Positions 8,642-17,403 of a stretch of DNA of 64,000 nucleotides are shown one piece after another (positions within the stretch are counted from its first letter, which is position 1; the number at the start of each line of letters is the position of its first letter). The notes under the pieces were generated by a model. The model was not told where the DNA came from and did no database searches. It saw only the letters and a list, made by a program, of their open reading frames with translations. The translations under genes were made by a program, and so were the position numbers. Source of the DNA: Clostridium lentum (GTDB lineage Bacteria; Bacillota; Clostridia; Clostridiales; Clostridiaceae); the NCBI RefSeq assembly GCF_014287815.1, contig NZ_JACOOQ010000005.1:87322-151321 (forward strand), in the 5' to 3' direction.

Positions 8642-8653
8642 CAATTGTTATAT

Positions 8654-8709
8654 AAAAGAGTAGAAATAGAAGAATAGGAAAATATTCTAATTCATTTCTA
8701 CTCTTTTTT
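8654..8709 (+). terminator. Rho-independent terminator of the ABC operon
   Basis: AAGAGTAGAAAT pairs with ATTTCTACTCTT, followed by T6. The loop is about 26 bases. Confidence 0.75.
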
Positions 8710-8946
8710 GCATTATTTTATAGAAAACTAAAAAATTAAAAATGATTTAATAATAAATTAAATTACTTTTAAAGGAATATATGGTGATAATAAAAATACT
8801 AATTTAGTTAAAAAATAATCTATGTAAAAGAAAAAGGTAAAAATAAACAAAGTGTCTGAAGATGTTATCAATAGCAATAAATAAGCATTTTAAGAAAGGA
8901 GAGATTTGCATGCAATAAAAAATATGAAAAAAATTAGAAAAAAAGT

Positions 8947-8975
8947 TTGACAAAAAATAAACGATATAATACAAT
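8947..8975 (+). promoter_or_regulatory. adhE promoter
   Basis: TTGACA (8947-8952), 17-bp spacer, TACAAT (8970-8975). It lies about 100 bases before the adhE start. The rest of the 8642-9073 gap is AT-rich; an RBS-like AAAGGAG near 8898 is followed only by ATG CAA TAA. Confidence 0.7.
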
Positions 8976-8987
8976 AAGGATGTGGAC

Positions 8988-9005
8988 ATGTTAAAAATAT
9001 AACAA
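8988..9005. promoter_or_regulatory. Candidate Rex operator for adhE
   Basis: The 18-mer ATGTTAAAAATATAACAA matches the Rex consensus TTGTTAANNNNTTAACAA at all but two defined positions. It sits 13 bases after the -10, where repressor binding would block transcription. Rex is an NADH/NAD+ sensor known to control adhE in clostridia. Binding here is inferred. Confidence 0.65.
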
Positions 9006-9073
9006 AGTCCTAAAGAAAATAAGTAATTCAATATAAACTATTAATCATAGATTTAAATTCAGGAGGGATTCAA

Positions 9074-11728
9074 ATGAAAGTTACAAATGCTCAAGAATTA
9101 ACAAAAAGAATTGAACAATTAAGAGAAGCGCAAAAACAATTTGCTACTTTTTCACAAGAACAAGTAGATGAAATTTTTAGGCAAGCAGCTTTAGCAGCTA
9201 ATCATAACAGAATCAAACTTGCTAAAATGGCTGTTGAAGAAACAGGAATGGGTATAGTTGAAGATAAAGTTATCAAAAATAACTTTGCTGCTGAATATAT
9301 ATATAATCAATATAAGAACATGAAGACTTGTGGAGTTTTAGAAGAAGATAAAACAAGCGGAATAACAAAGGTTGCAGAACCGATTGGAGTTATATCTGCA
9401 ATAGTTCCAACAACAAACCCAACTTCTACAGCAATATTCAAATGTTTAATAGCTTTAAAAACTAGAAATGCAATAATCATTTCACCACACCCAAGAGCTA
9501 AAAATTCAACTATTGAAGCTGCTAGAGTAGTTTTAGAAGCTGCAGTTAAAGCAGGAGCTCCAGAAGGAATAATTGGATGGATAGATCAACCTTCAGTTGA
9601 ATTATCACAAAACGTTATGAGAGAATCAGATATAATTCTTGCTACAGGTGGGCCAGCAATGGTTAAAGCTGCTTACTCATCAGGAAGACCAGCTTTAGGA
9701 GTTGGAGCAGGAAATACTCCAGCAATCATCGATGAAACAGCTCACATTAAAATGGCTGTTAACTCAATATTACTTTCTAAGACATTTGATAACGGTGTTA
9801 TTTGTGCATCAGAACAATCAATCGTTGTTTTAGAACAAGTTTATGATGAAGTTAAGAAAGAATTGGCTGAAAGAGGAGCTTATATCTTAAAAGGTGAAGA
9901 AATAGATAAGGTTAGAAGCATAATCCTAAATGAAAAAGGTGGATTAAATGCTGATATGGTTGGTCAATCTGCTTATAAAATAGCTAGAATGGCAGGAGTT
10001 AACGTTCCAGAAAGTGCTAAAGTTTTAGTTGGTGAAGTAACTTCAGTTGAATTAGAAGAACCATTCTCACACGAAAAATTATCTCCAGTTTTAGCAATGT
10101 ACAAAGCTACATCATTTGAAGATGCTTTAAATAAAGCTGACAGATTAATTGAATTAGGTGGTATGGGACATACATCAATACTTTACACTGATCAAGTTAA
10201 GAATAGAGATAGAGTTTTAACATTTGGTGAAAGAATGAAAACTGCTAGAACATTAATCAATATGCCAGCAGCTCAAGGTGCCATCGGAGACTTATTCAAC
10301 TTTAAATTAGCTCCATCATTAACTTTAGGATGTGGATCATGGGGTGGAAACTCAGTTTCAGAAAATGTTGGTCCTAAGCACTTAATCAATGTTAAGAGCA
10401 TTGCTGAAAGGAGAGAAAATATGCTTTGGTTTAGAGTTCCAGAAAAAACTTATTTCAAATACGGATGTTTACCAATAGCTTTACAAGAATTAGCTGATAT
10501 GGGTAAAAAGAAAGCATTCATTGTAACTGATAGAGTATTATTCGATATGGGGTACACTAATAAAGTTACGGATGTACTAGATGCAAACGGAATCCAATAC
10601 AAAATATTCTCAGATGTTGAACCAGATCCAACTTTAAGATGTGCAAGAGCTGGTGCTGCTGAAATGACTGCATTCAACCCAGACGTTATAATTTCACTTG
10701 GTGGTGGATCAGCTATGGATGCTGCTAAAATCATGTGGGTTATGTATGAGCACCCAGAAGTTAACTTCCACGATTTAGCTATGACATTCATGGATATAAG
10801 AAAGAGAATATACAAATTCCCAACTATGGGTGAAAAAGCTATGATGGTTTCAATAGCAACTTCAGCTGGTACTGGTTCAGAAGTTACTCCATTCGCAGTT
10901 ATCACTGATGAAAAATCAGGAGTTAAATATCCATTAGCTGACTATGAACTAACTCCAGATATGGCTATAGTTGATGCAGAATTAATGATGACTTCTCCAA
11001 GGGGATTAACAGCTTGTGCTGGTATAGATGTATTAGTTCACGCAGTTGAAGCGTATGTTTCAATAATGGCATCTGAGTACACTAATGGTTTAGCTTTAGA
11101 AGCAATCAGATTAGTATTTAAATACTTACCAGATGCTTACAATGAAGGGACAACTAATATTAAAGCAAGAGAAAAAATGGCTCACGCTTCATGTATGGCT
11201 GGTATGGCATTCTCTAATGCATTCTTAGGAATTAATCACTCAATGGCTCATAAGTTAGGTGCATTCCATCACTTACCACATGGTATGGCTAACTCATTAG
11301 TTATGACTGAAGTTATCAGATTCAACTCAGTTGATGCGCCAACTAAACAAGCAGCATTTGCTCAATACAAATACCCAAATGCAGCATGGAGATATGCTAG
11401 AATAGCTGATCACTTAGGATTAGGTGGAAATACTAACGAAGAAAAAGTTGAATTATTAATCAAGGCCATTGAAGAACTACAATCTAAAGTTAATATGCCA
11501 AAAACAATAAAAGAAGCCGGTGTAACTGAAGAGAAATTCTATGCTACATTAGATGAAATGGTAGAACAAGCATTTGATGATCAATGTACAGGTGCTAATC
11601 CAAGATACCCATTAATGAAAGAGTTAAAAGAAATGTATATAAATGCATTTGATGTAAAAGCAGATGCTCAAGCAGATGCTCAAGCAGAAGCAGCTGCTAC
11701 AAGCAAAAAAGCTAATAAAAAGAAGTAA
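9074..11728 (+). CDS. adhE: Bifunctional aldehyde-alcohol dehydrogenase AdhE
   Basis: An 884-residue fusion of a CoA-acylating aldehyde dehydrogenase (about residues 1-440) and an iron-dependent alcohol dehydrogenase (about 450-865). It converts acetyl-CoA (or butyryl-CoA) to the alcohol with two NADH. The catalytic Cys is about residue 244 in GVICASEQS. The ADH half shows the nucleotide motif SLGGGSAMDAAK and the iron-site histidines in INHSMAHKLGAFHHLPHG. The C-terminus has an Ala/Asp/Gln- and Lys-rich tail not needed for either reaction. AGGAGGG precedes the ATG. Codon use is more regular than in its neighbours, as expected of a highly expressed gene. It is controlled by a consensus promoter and a Rex-like site. 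Confidence 0.97.
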   Translation: MKVTNAQELTKRIEQLREAQKQFATFSQEQVDEIFRQAALAANHNRIKLAKMAVEETGMGIVEDKVIKNNFAAEYIYNQYKNMKTCGVLEEDKTSGITKVAEPIGVISAIVPTTNPTSTAIFKCLIALKTRNAIIISPHPRAKNSTIEAARVVLEAAVKAGAPEGIIGWIDQPSVELSQNVMRESDIILATGGPAMVKAAYSSGRPALGVGAGNTPAIIDETAHIKMAVNSILLSKTFDNGVICASEQSIVVLEQVYDEVKKELAERGAYILKGEEIDKVRSIILNEKGGLNADMVGQSAYKIARMAGVNVPESAKVLVGEVTSVELEEPFSHEKLSPVLAMYKATSFEDALNKADRLIELGGMGHTSILYTDQVKNRDRVLTFGERMKTARTLINMPAAQGAIGDLFNFKLAPSLTLGCGSWGGNSVSENVGPKHLINVKSIAERRENMLWFRVPEKTYFKYGCLPIALQELADMGKKKAFIVTDRVLFDMGYTNKVTDVLDANGIQYKIFSDVEPDPTLRCARAGAAEMTAFNPDVIISLGGGSAMDAAKIMWVMYEHPEVNFHDLAMTFMDIRKRIYKFPTMGEKAMMVSIATSAGTGSEVTPFAVITDEKSGVKYPLADYELTPDMAIVDAELMMTSPRGLTACAGIDVLVHAVEAYVSIMASEYTNGLALEAIRLVFKYLPDAYNEGTTNIKAREKMAHASCMAGMAFSNAFLGINHSMAHKLGAFHHLPHGMANSLVMTEVIRFNSVDAPTKQAAFAQYKYPNAAWRYARIADHLGLGGNTNEEKVELLIKAIEELQSKVNMPKTIKEAGVTEEKFYATLDEMVEQAFDDQCTGANPRYPLMKELKEMYINAFDVKADAQADAQAEAAATSKKANKKK

Positions 11729-11779
11729 TTAAAAATTAAGAATCAACTCAATAATGTTTATAAATTAATGCTTTGTGTA

Positions 11780-11820
11780 AATACCTCTAAATAGAAAAAG
11801 TTATTTAGAGGTATTTTTTT
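11780..11820 (+). terminator. Rho-independent terminator of adhE
   Basis: AATACCTCTAAATA, an 8-base loop, TATTTAGAGGTATT and T6. Confidence 0.88.
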
Positions 11821-11830
11821 ATAAATTTTT

Positions 11831-11977
11831 TTAATACTTAAATACCTTGTAATATTTTAAATATACTTGGATTCCATGTAATTCAGTACTAATACCTAAA
11901 AATACAAATATACCCATAAAAGCCATAAGAAAAATAACTATAAATTGAATAAAATTATTTTTTATATCTTTAAACAT
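11831..11977 (-). pseudogene. N-terminal fragment of an FtsX-type ABC permease
   Basis: A 48-codon minus-strand frame starts MFKDIKNNFIQFIVIFLMAF and continues GIFVFLGISTELHG, then loses similarity and stops. That is the start of the FtsX/MacB-like permeases that normally run several hundred residues (cytoplasmic helix, first membrane span, start of the extracellular domain). Nothing of the rest is present, so it is a truncated remnant. Confidence 0.6.
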
Positions 11978-12363
11978 TTTTAATAATAATATTACCTTAA
12001 ATTTATTAAATATAACATAATATAGTATTAAATAAGGAAGAGAAGATCATAAAGCTAGTGCAGATGGTATAGCTGAACCTATTAATTAGAGAAAAATATA
12101 ATAGTAATTAATGTCAAGTATAAAAATGGTAAAGTGGTTAAAAGCCTATTATATAAGGAAAGTTAGAAATGAATATTATGGATATAAATCTTTATATATA
12201 AATTAATAGTATGTTTTGGCACATGTACCTTTTATTATTTAAGGAATACTTATAAAAATATGTTATAACTATATATGAGCAAGGTTGGTAGAAGTAAAAA
12301 GTACTTCAACTAATAAAATATTGGACAAGATATTGTCTGAAAAAATAAAAAGGAGTGGTACCA
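11978..12363. other. Intergenic region with possible coding scraps and two small hairpins
   Basis: No intact gene. Two short plus-strand stretches read like protein in different frames: GREDHKASADGIAEPIN then stop (12036-12089), and VINVKYKNGKVVKSLLYKES then stop (12104-12166). They could be debris of one decayed gene that I do not recognise. Just before the next gene, two small stems (GAAGT/ACTTC near 12291-12307 and GACAA/TTGTC at 12324-12337) lie in the probable leader of the CAP-domain gene. They match no riboswitch I know. Confidence 0.3.
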
Positions 12364-13356
12364 ATGAAAAAAACAATAATTGCCATAATGTTATCAACAT
12401 CGCTAATAGGAGGAATAGGAGCTACTATAGGAAGTAAAACTGTAGAAGCAGCTACCTTAAAAGCAAAAAGAGGATTTATTACAACTATAATAAAGGATAA
12501 TGTAAAAGATTCAGAAGTATTGAATTTAAGTAGTGATTGTGGAGTATATCAAAGAAGAGTTATATTCAAAAAATATTTTGGATGTATAAATGGACAAACT
12601 ATAAATATATATAAACCTATTTGTAATGGAGGAATTATAATAGGTAATGGAAGCAATTCTAATAATGAAAATGATTCTAATATAGGAAATGACAATAATA
12701 ACAATACAGAGAATAAAGATGAAATAAATAATAATAATAACAATAATAATGCTTCAAATGGAGATATAAGTACAATAGTACCTCCTACGCAAACTGAAAA
12801 ACCATCAACAGATAAAGATACATCAATTGATGAAAAACCATCAATTGAACAAAAACCAAATATAGAACAAAAACCTTCAGTAGATGAAAAGCCATCAGAA
12901 GAAATAAAACCATCACCGGAAAATAATAGCAACTTAGGTGAAGTAAATGATAAATTTATGACACAAGTTGAAAATTTAATATATGAAAAAGTAAATGAAG
13001 AAAGAACTAAGGCTGGTTTAGAAACTTTATCATATAATACTACAATGGAAAAGTATGCAAGAATTAAATCACAAGATATGGGTGATAATAATTATTTCAG
13101 CCATGAGGATTTAAGTGGTAATTTAATAACAACGCAAATGAAAAATGATGGAGTTACATATAGAGCTTGGGGAGAAAATATAGCTTATATAGGTGGAGTA
13201 TCTGATGCTAATGCATTAGCAGAGCAATTTATGACAAATTGGATGAATTCACAGGGACATAGAGAAAATATATTATCATCTAAATTTTCAAGTATAGGTG
13301 TTGGTGTATATAAAATTGGCAATAAAGTATATGCAACACAAGAATTTTATAAATAA
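12364..13356 (+). CDS. Secreted CAP-domain (SCP/PR1-like) protein
   Basis: About 330 residues, starting at the ATG 8 bases after AAGGAG (an in-frame GTG three codons upstream overlaps that site). It has a Sec signal peptide with cleavage likely after VEA, and an N-terminal part of about 70 residues with several Cys (SSDCGVYQRR, KYFGCINGQ). An Asn-rich stretch is followed by tandem repeats of the type PSI(D/E)EKP/IEQKP that resemble a wall-spanning linker. A C-terminal CAP domain starts around residue 200 with NEERTKAGLETLSYN, YFSHEDLSG, WGENIAY and SQGHRENILSSKFSSIGVG. CAP domains occur in secreted proteins of varied function. It probably belongs with the next gene. Confidence 0.88.
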   Translation: MKKTIIAIMLSTSLIGGIGATIGSKTVEAATLKAKRGFITTIIKDNVKDSEVLNLSSDCGVYQRRVIFKKYFGCINGQTINIYKPICNGGIIIGNGSNSNNENDSNIGNDNNNNTENKDEINNNNNNNNASNGDISTIVPPTQTEKPSTDKDTSIDEKPSIEQKPNIEQKPSVDEKPSEEIKPSPENNSNLGEVNDKFMTQVENLIYEKVNEERTKAGLETLSYNTTMEKYARIKSQDMGDNNYFSHEDLSGNLITTQMKNDGVTYRAWGENIAYIGGVSDANALAEQFMTNWMNSQGHRENILSSKFSSIGVGVYKIGNKVYATQEFYK

Positions 13357-13450
13357 GTAAAATTAAAAAATATGTATTAAGTTTAATTTTTAAATTACGA
13401 CAGTAGTGAAAATAGGGTAATTTTATTACTGTAAATAGGAGTGAAGAGGT

Positions 13451-14893
13451 TTGAATAAGAATAAAAAAATTAATAAAGAAAAAACTTTAGCTTTAGTTTT
13501 GGCTGGAGGATTAGTTACATCAACTTTAAATGTAGTAAATACTTCAGCAGATATGATACAAGATGTTAATTTAGTAGAATCTGTGAGTACATCTAATGAA
13601 TCAGTTATACCAAATCAAACATTAAATTTTGATAAAAGTAAGCCATCAGACATAACTATAACTGGAGTTAAATTTAATAGCAAAGATTTAAATTCAATAT
13701 CTATTACAAATGAAAAGGGAGATCCAATTAATTTTAAATTAAATGAAATTAATGTAGATAAAGATAGTGCAACAATTACAATACCTTCAAATGTTATATC
13801 AAATTTAAATTTAACTGTAGGTGTACATGCTATTTCTTTACATTTTTCAGATGGTTCAGCTACTATTGGAGCGGTATCGGTGAATGTAATTGATAGCAAT
13901 TCAGCAGTGAATCCTCCAAAAGATGATAATACGATAGTTGTACCACCAGTTACACCGCCATCAGATGATAAAAATGATAAAGAAGATACTATCACAAAAA
14001 AACCAACAATAGAGTATCAAAAATTAACTTTTGATATGAACAATAAACAAGACTTAGTAGTAAGTAATGTTAATTTTGATAATACTAAATTAGAGTACAT
14101 ATATATTAATGGAAAAGAAATATCAGCAACAGAGCTGAAAATTGAAAATGATAAAATAATAATACCATCAAATGTTATATCTAATGTAATTAGTGTAGAA
14201 GGAAATTATACTATTTCATTTAAATTTTCTGAAGGAAGTTCATTAATAAATGCAGTAGATATTGAAGTTAAAGATAAAAATGTTATAGTACCACCAGTTA
14301 CACCGCCATCAGGTGATACGGTAACGCCACCAAGTATTGATAAAGAAAATACAATTGTTATTGATAAAAATAATCTTAAGAGTATAGAAATTCCTAATTT
14401 TATTCCTAGTGGAAGCAATGTAAAATTTGTTACTATTAATGGCAAGAAATTACCTGTAAAATATATGAATATAAGAACTGCTTCTAATGAGGAAATAACT
14501 CCTGCAGTTTATGTTTATGGAGATAAATTAGTTATTCCTGTTGAAGTTTTAAAGTATGTTGGTATTGATGTTGATAAATATGATATTGAAGCTACTTTAG
14601 AAGATGGAACAACAGTTTCTAAATCAATACAATTAGAAGTGATAAATTCATCGAATAAAGAAGATGATAAAGTCACTGAAAAGCCATCAGATAATAATCA
14701 AATAACAAATAAACCATCAAATAAACCATCAAACAATGAGATAGCAAATGGTAATGCTAATAAAAATGATTCTATAAAACTAGAGAATAGTTCAAATAAC
14801 AAACTACCTAACACTGGTGCAGCAGTAAGCAGTGGATTAATTGGTTCATTATCAACTTTAATTGGTGCTGTGTTATTAAGAAAGAAAAAATAA
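13451..14893 (+). CDS. LPXTG-anchored surface protein with three X2-like modules
   Basis: 480 residues from a TTG start preceded by AGGAGTGAAGAGG. It has an N-terminal export signal, three beta-rich modules of about 90 residues (roughly 45-150, 185-280, 305-400), and a C-terminal sortase signal LPNTG, a hydrophobic segment and RKKK. The first two modules share PSDITITGV/KQDLVVSNV openings, ITIPSNVISN/IIIPSNVISN cores and SDGSATIGAVSV/SEGSSLINAVDI ends, as in CBM X2 modules. The linkers contain repeated VPPVTPPS. It is therefore a sortase-attached wall protein, probably binding carbohydrate or peptidoglycan. It lies 94 bp after the CAP protein gene in the same direction. No sortase gene is in the window. 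Confidence 0.88.
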   Translation: MNKNKKINKEKTLALVLAGGLVTSTLNVVNTSADMIQDVNLVESVSTSNESVIPNQTLNFDKSKPSDITITGVKFNSKDLNSISITNEKGDPINFKLNEINVDKDSATITIPSNVISNLNLTVGVHAISLHFSDGSATIGAVSVNVIDSNSAVNPPKDDNTIVVPPVTPPSDDKNDKEDTITKKPTIEYQKLTFDMNNKQDLVVSNVNFDNTKLEYIYINGKEISATELKIENDKIIIPSNVISNVISVEGNYTISFKFSEGSSLINAVDIEVKDKNVIVPPVTPPSGDTVTPPSIDKENTIVIDKNNLKSIEIPNFIPSGSNVKFVTINGKKLPVKYMNIRTASNEEITPAVYVYGDKLVIPVEVLKYVGIDVDKYDIEATLEDGTTVSKSIQLEVINSSNKEDDKVTEKPSDNNQITNKPSNKPSNNEIANGNANKNDSIKLENSSNNKLPNTGAAVSSGLIGSLSTLIGAVLLRKKK

Positions 14894-14959
14894 TTGAATA
14901 TAGTTATAATTTTATAATGTTAAAAGGGCTATATTGAAGGAAATTTTGTACTAGTCAAC

Positions 14960-14995
14960 AAAAAAGGGGAATTCAAATTAGAATTCCCCTTTTTT
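14960..14995. terminator. Strong bidirectional terminator
   Basis: A6 plus GGGGAATTC, a 6-base loop, GAATTCCCC plus T6: a perfect 15-bp stem usable from both sides, between convergent genes. Confidence 0.92.
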
Positions 14996-15009
14996 GAAGT
15001 TTAAATAAA

Positions 15010-15315
15010 CTAGATGGTGTTTTGAAAGATACCTTCTATGATACCAGTAACACAACCAAGAATAGAACCAGCTTGAAAAGGTGATAAATATATATAATTT
15101 TCAAGTAAACTAAATAAAACTACCGATATAAGGAGTATTATGCTGTGTAACATCATTTTAGAGTTTATAGGTCTTTTAGAAATTAATAATTTTTTTTCTT
15201 TAAGAAAGAATTTGCTGTATAGATGTAATTTTAATTTGTTGATAAAAATAAAAAAAATAAAAAAAAATACAATAAAACTTAAGAGAATTTTACAGAGAGA
15301 AATAAAAATAGTCAA
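15010..15315 (-). CDS. Hypothetical small membrane protein
   Basis: A 101-residue protein with a TTG start and the RBS AAGGTGA. It has three hydrophobic segments: a very Phe-rich helix at the N-terminus, a middle helix (MMLHSIILLISVVLFSLL) and a C-terminal stretch (AGSILGCVTGIIEGIF). Basic residues between the first two suggest a cytoplasmic loop. I do not recognise the family. It is convergent with the surface-protein gene and divergent from rarA. Confidence 0.55.
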   Translation of the reverse strand: MTIFISLCKILLSFIVFFFIFFIFINKLKLHLYSKFFLKEKKLLISKRPINSKMMLHSIILLISVVLFSLLENYIYLSPFQAGSILGCVTGIIEGIFQNTI

Positions 15316-15424
15316 TGCATCACCTTAAAAATTGTTCCTATTATAATATATTAAATAAAGTGGAAATGTGTTTGATTTTTATGGTAATATATTATGAATA
15401 GATACATAAATGCGAGGTGAAAAT

Positions 15425-16693
15425 ATGAAGCCATTAGCAGATTTAGTGAGACCTACAGAATTAGATGAGGTATGTGGGCAAGAACATATATTAGGAAAAA
15501 ATAAAATACTAGATAGAATTATAAAAAGTGGACATATCTCTAATATGATTTTTTATGGACCTCCTGGAACTGGCAAGACAACAGTTGCTAATATAATAGC
15601 TAAAAAGGCTGGTAAAAGATTTTATAAATTAAATGCAACCAATGCATCTTTGAAAGATATACAAGATATAACAAAGGAATTAGATACTTTTTTAGGAATA
15701 AACGGTGTTGTTTTATATTTAGATGAGATACAAAATTTCAATAAAAAGCAACAACAATCATTGTTAGAATATATTGAAGACGGAAGGATTACTCTTATAG
15801 CTTCAACTACAGAAAATCCTTATTTTTATATATTTAAAGCCATCTTAAGTAGATCAACTATTTTTGAATTTAAACCTGTAGGAGAAAAAGATATAAAGAA
15901 GGCTTTAGATAGAGCCATTACTTTAAGAAGTAAGGAATATAATGAGATTTGTATTAAAGTTACCAATGAAGCTAAAGAATATTTGGCTGCTTACTGTAAT
16001 GGTGATGTAAGAAAGGCTCTTAATGGATTAGAGGTAGCTTTAAATTCCACTAAACCTAATGATGATAAAGAGATACTGATTGATTTAGAAGCTGCTAAAG
16101 ATTCAACTCAAAGCAAGGTAATAGCTTTTGATATGGATGGAGATTCTCATTATGATATATTAAGTGCATTTCAAAAGTCTATTAGAGGTAGTGATGCTGA
16201 TGGAGCAATTCATTATTTAGCTAGACTTATAAAAGGTGGAGATTTAATATCTATATGTAGAAGGCTACAGGTTATTGCGTCAGAAGATATAGGACTTGCT
16301 TACCCACAAGCTGCGTTTATTGTAAAGTCTTTAGTTGATTCAGCCAGGGAACTGGGGTTTCCAGAAGCTAGAATTCCTCTGGCGGAAGCTACAATACTAT
16401 TAGCAACTAGTCCAAAATCAAATTCTTCATATGTTGCTATAGATAGAGCTTTAGATGATTTGGAAAATATAACTATAGATGATATTCCAATGCATTTAAA
16501 GGATGCACATTATGGAGGTGCTAGTAAACTAGGAAGAGGAATAGAGTATAAGTATCCTCACAAATATGAAAATCATTATGTAAAACAGCAATATTTACCA
16601 GATAATATTAAAAATAAAGTGTACTATGAATATGGTGATAATAAAATTGAAAAAACTATGAAAGAATACTGGAGCAGGATTAAAGGGAAATAA
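15425..16693 (+). CDS. rarA: Replication-associated recombination protein RarA (MgsA) AAA+ ATPase
   Basis: About 422 residues of the clamp-loader-like RarA/MgsA/WRNIP1 family, which acts at stalled replication forks. Motifs: RPTELDEVCGQEHILG at the N-terminus, Walker A GPPGTGKTT, Walker B LYLDEIQNF, sensor 1 ASTTENP and the Arg finger in LSRSTIFEF. The C-terminal tetramerisation part contains DIGLAYPQA and HYGGASKLGRG. The ATG at 15425 follows GAGGTGAAAAT and is preferred over an ATG five codons upstream, which lies before the ribosome site. Confidence 0.93.
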   Translation: MKPLADLVRPTELDEVCGQEHILGKNKILDRIIKSGHISNMIFYGPPGTGKTTVANIIAKKAGKRFYKLNATNASLKDIQDITKELDTFLGINGVVLYLDEIQNFNKKQQQSLLEYIEDGRITLIASTTENPYFYIFKAILSRSTIFEFKPVGEKDIKKALDRAITLRSKEYNEICIKVTNEAKEYLAAYCNGDVRKALNGLEVALNSTKPNDDKEILIDLEAAKDSTQSKVIAFDMDGDSHYDILSAFQKSIRGSDADGAIHYLARLIKGGDLISICRRLQVIASEDIGLAYPQAAFIVKSLVDSARELGFPEARIPLAEATILLATSPKSNSSYVAIDRALDDLENITIDDIPMHLKDAHYGGASKLGRGIEYKYPHKYENHYVKQQYLPDNIKNKVYYEYGDNKIEKTMKEYWSRIKGK

Positions 16694-16699
16694 TATTAA

Positions 16700-16726
16700 G
16701 ATGAAGTATATTAAGCTTCATCTTTT
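16700..16726 (+). terminator. Rho-independent terminator of rarA
   Basis: GATGAAG, a 9-base loop, CTTCATC and TTTT. Confidence 0.7.
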
Positions 16727-16775
16727 ATGGATATTTGATGTTATATAAATAGTAACAAGTTAGATGGCTATAAAA

Positions 16776-16858
16776 GATTCAAAGAGATTAATGGAGTAAT
16801 AACAGCTATGATGAAATCAAGCTTTTCTTTGAATTCAAAATTGCTGTCGATTTTTTTT
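16776..16858 (+). other. Structured segment with competing stems and a T8 tail upstream of iscR
   Basis: GATTCAAAGA (16776-16785) can pair with TCTTTGAATTC (16826-16836). Alternatively ACAGC (16802-16806) can pair with GCTGT (16843-16847), the latter followed almost directly by eight T. This alternation resembles an antiterminator/terminator pair. It lies between the rarA terminator and the iscR promoter, so its own transcript is not obvious. It could be a second terminator, a short RNA or coincidence. Confidence 0.35.
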
Positions 16859-16867
16859 ATATCTATG

Positions 16868-16896
16868 TTGACAAAAGCCGAGTACTTTGCTAAGAT
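16868..16896 (+). promoter_or_regulatory. Promoter of the iscR-nifS-nifU-mnmA operon
   Basis: TTGACA (16868-16873), 17-bp spacer, TAAGAT (16891-16896), 54 bases before the iscR start. An IscR/Rrf2 operator is expected near it, but I could not define one with confidence. Confidence 0.65.
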
Positions 16897-16950
16897 ATAA
16901 ACATCAAATAAAACATAGTAAAACAGTCAGAAATAAAAAGGGGTGGAGAA

Positions 16951-17403
16951 ATGAAACTTTCAACAAAAGGAAGATATGGAGTAAAGGCAATGGTGGATTT
17001 AGCAATTCACTATGGAGATGCACCCGTTTCTATTAAGACGATATCTAGTAGACAAAGTATATCAGAGTATTATTTAGAGCAGCTATTTTCCCCTCTAAGG
17101 AAAGCTAAGCTTATTACAAGTATTAGAGGAGCTCAAGGAGGATATGTTTTAGCAAAAGAACCTAAAGATATAAAAGTTTCTGATATTATGAATATTTTAG
17201 AAGGTCCTGTGGAGGTTGCAGATTGCATTGATAATGTATCTTGTGATAATATAGATTGTTGTGCCACAAGATTGTTATGGACAAAAATTAAAAATAGTAT
17301 AGATGAAGTTATGGAATCAATAACTTTACAAGATATAGTAGATGATTATAATGAAATGAAAGATAAAAATTCACTTTTAGAATTAAAGAGGAGAGAAGAA
17401 TAA
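16951..17403 (+). CDS. iscR: Rrf2-family regulator, IscR-like
   Basis: 150 residues. The N-terminus [18 protein letters not shown] and the winged helix ([35 protein letters not shown] wing) are diagnostic of Rrf2 proteins. A Cys-rich loop (ADCIDNVSC, then CC) near residues 90-110 is suited to binding an Fe-S cluster, as in IscR. The gene heads an Fe-S assembly operon, so it probably senses cluster status and represses its own operon. Its stop codon shares one base with the nifS start. Confidence 0.9.
   Translation: MKLSTKGRYGVKAMVDLAIHYGDAPVSIKTISSRQSISEYYLEQLFSPLRKAKLITSIRGAQGGYVLAKEPKDIKVSDIMNILEGPVEVADCIDNVSCDNIDCCATRLLWTKIKNSIDEVMESITLQDIVDDYNEMKDKNSLLELKRREE

Noticed and set aside
8898..8919. 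Good ribosome site AAAGGAG before an ATG upstream of adhE
   Set aside because: The ATG is followed by CAA TAA, giving no real peptide; it also lies upstream of the adhE promoter.
12721..12911. Short direct repeats that might suggest a CRISPR array
   Set aside because: They are in-frame KPS-type codon repeats of a proline-rich linker, with no unique spacers. No CRISPR was found anywhere in the window.
12549..12932. Long minus-strand frame opposite the CAP-domain gene
   Set aside because: Mirror of the repetitive linker; low-complexity translation and no ribosome site. Similar antisense frames opposite adhE, nifS, feoB and the DUF445 gene were dropped for the same reason.
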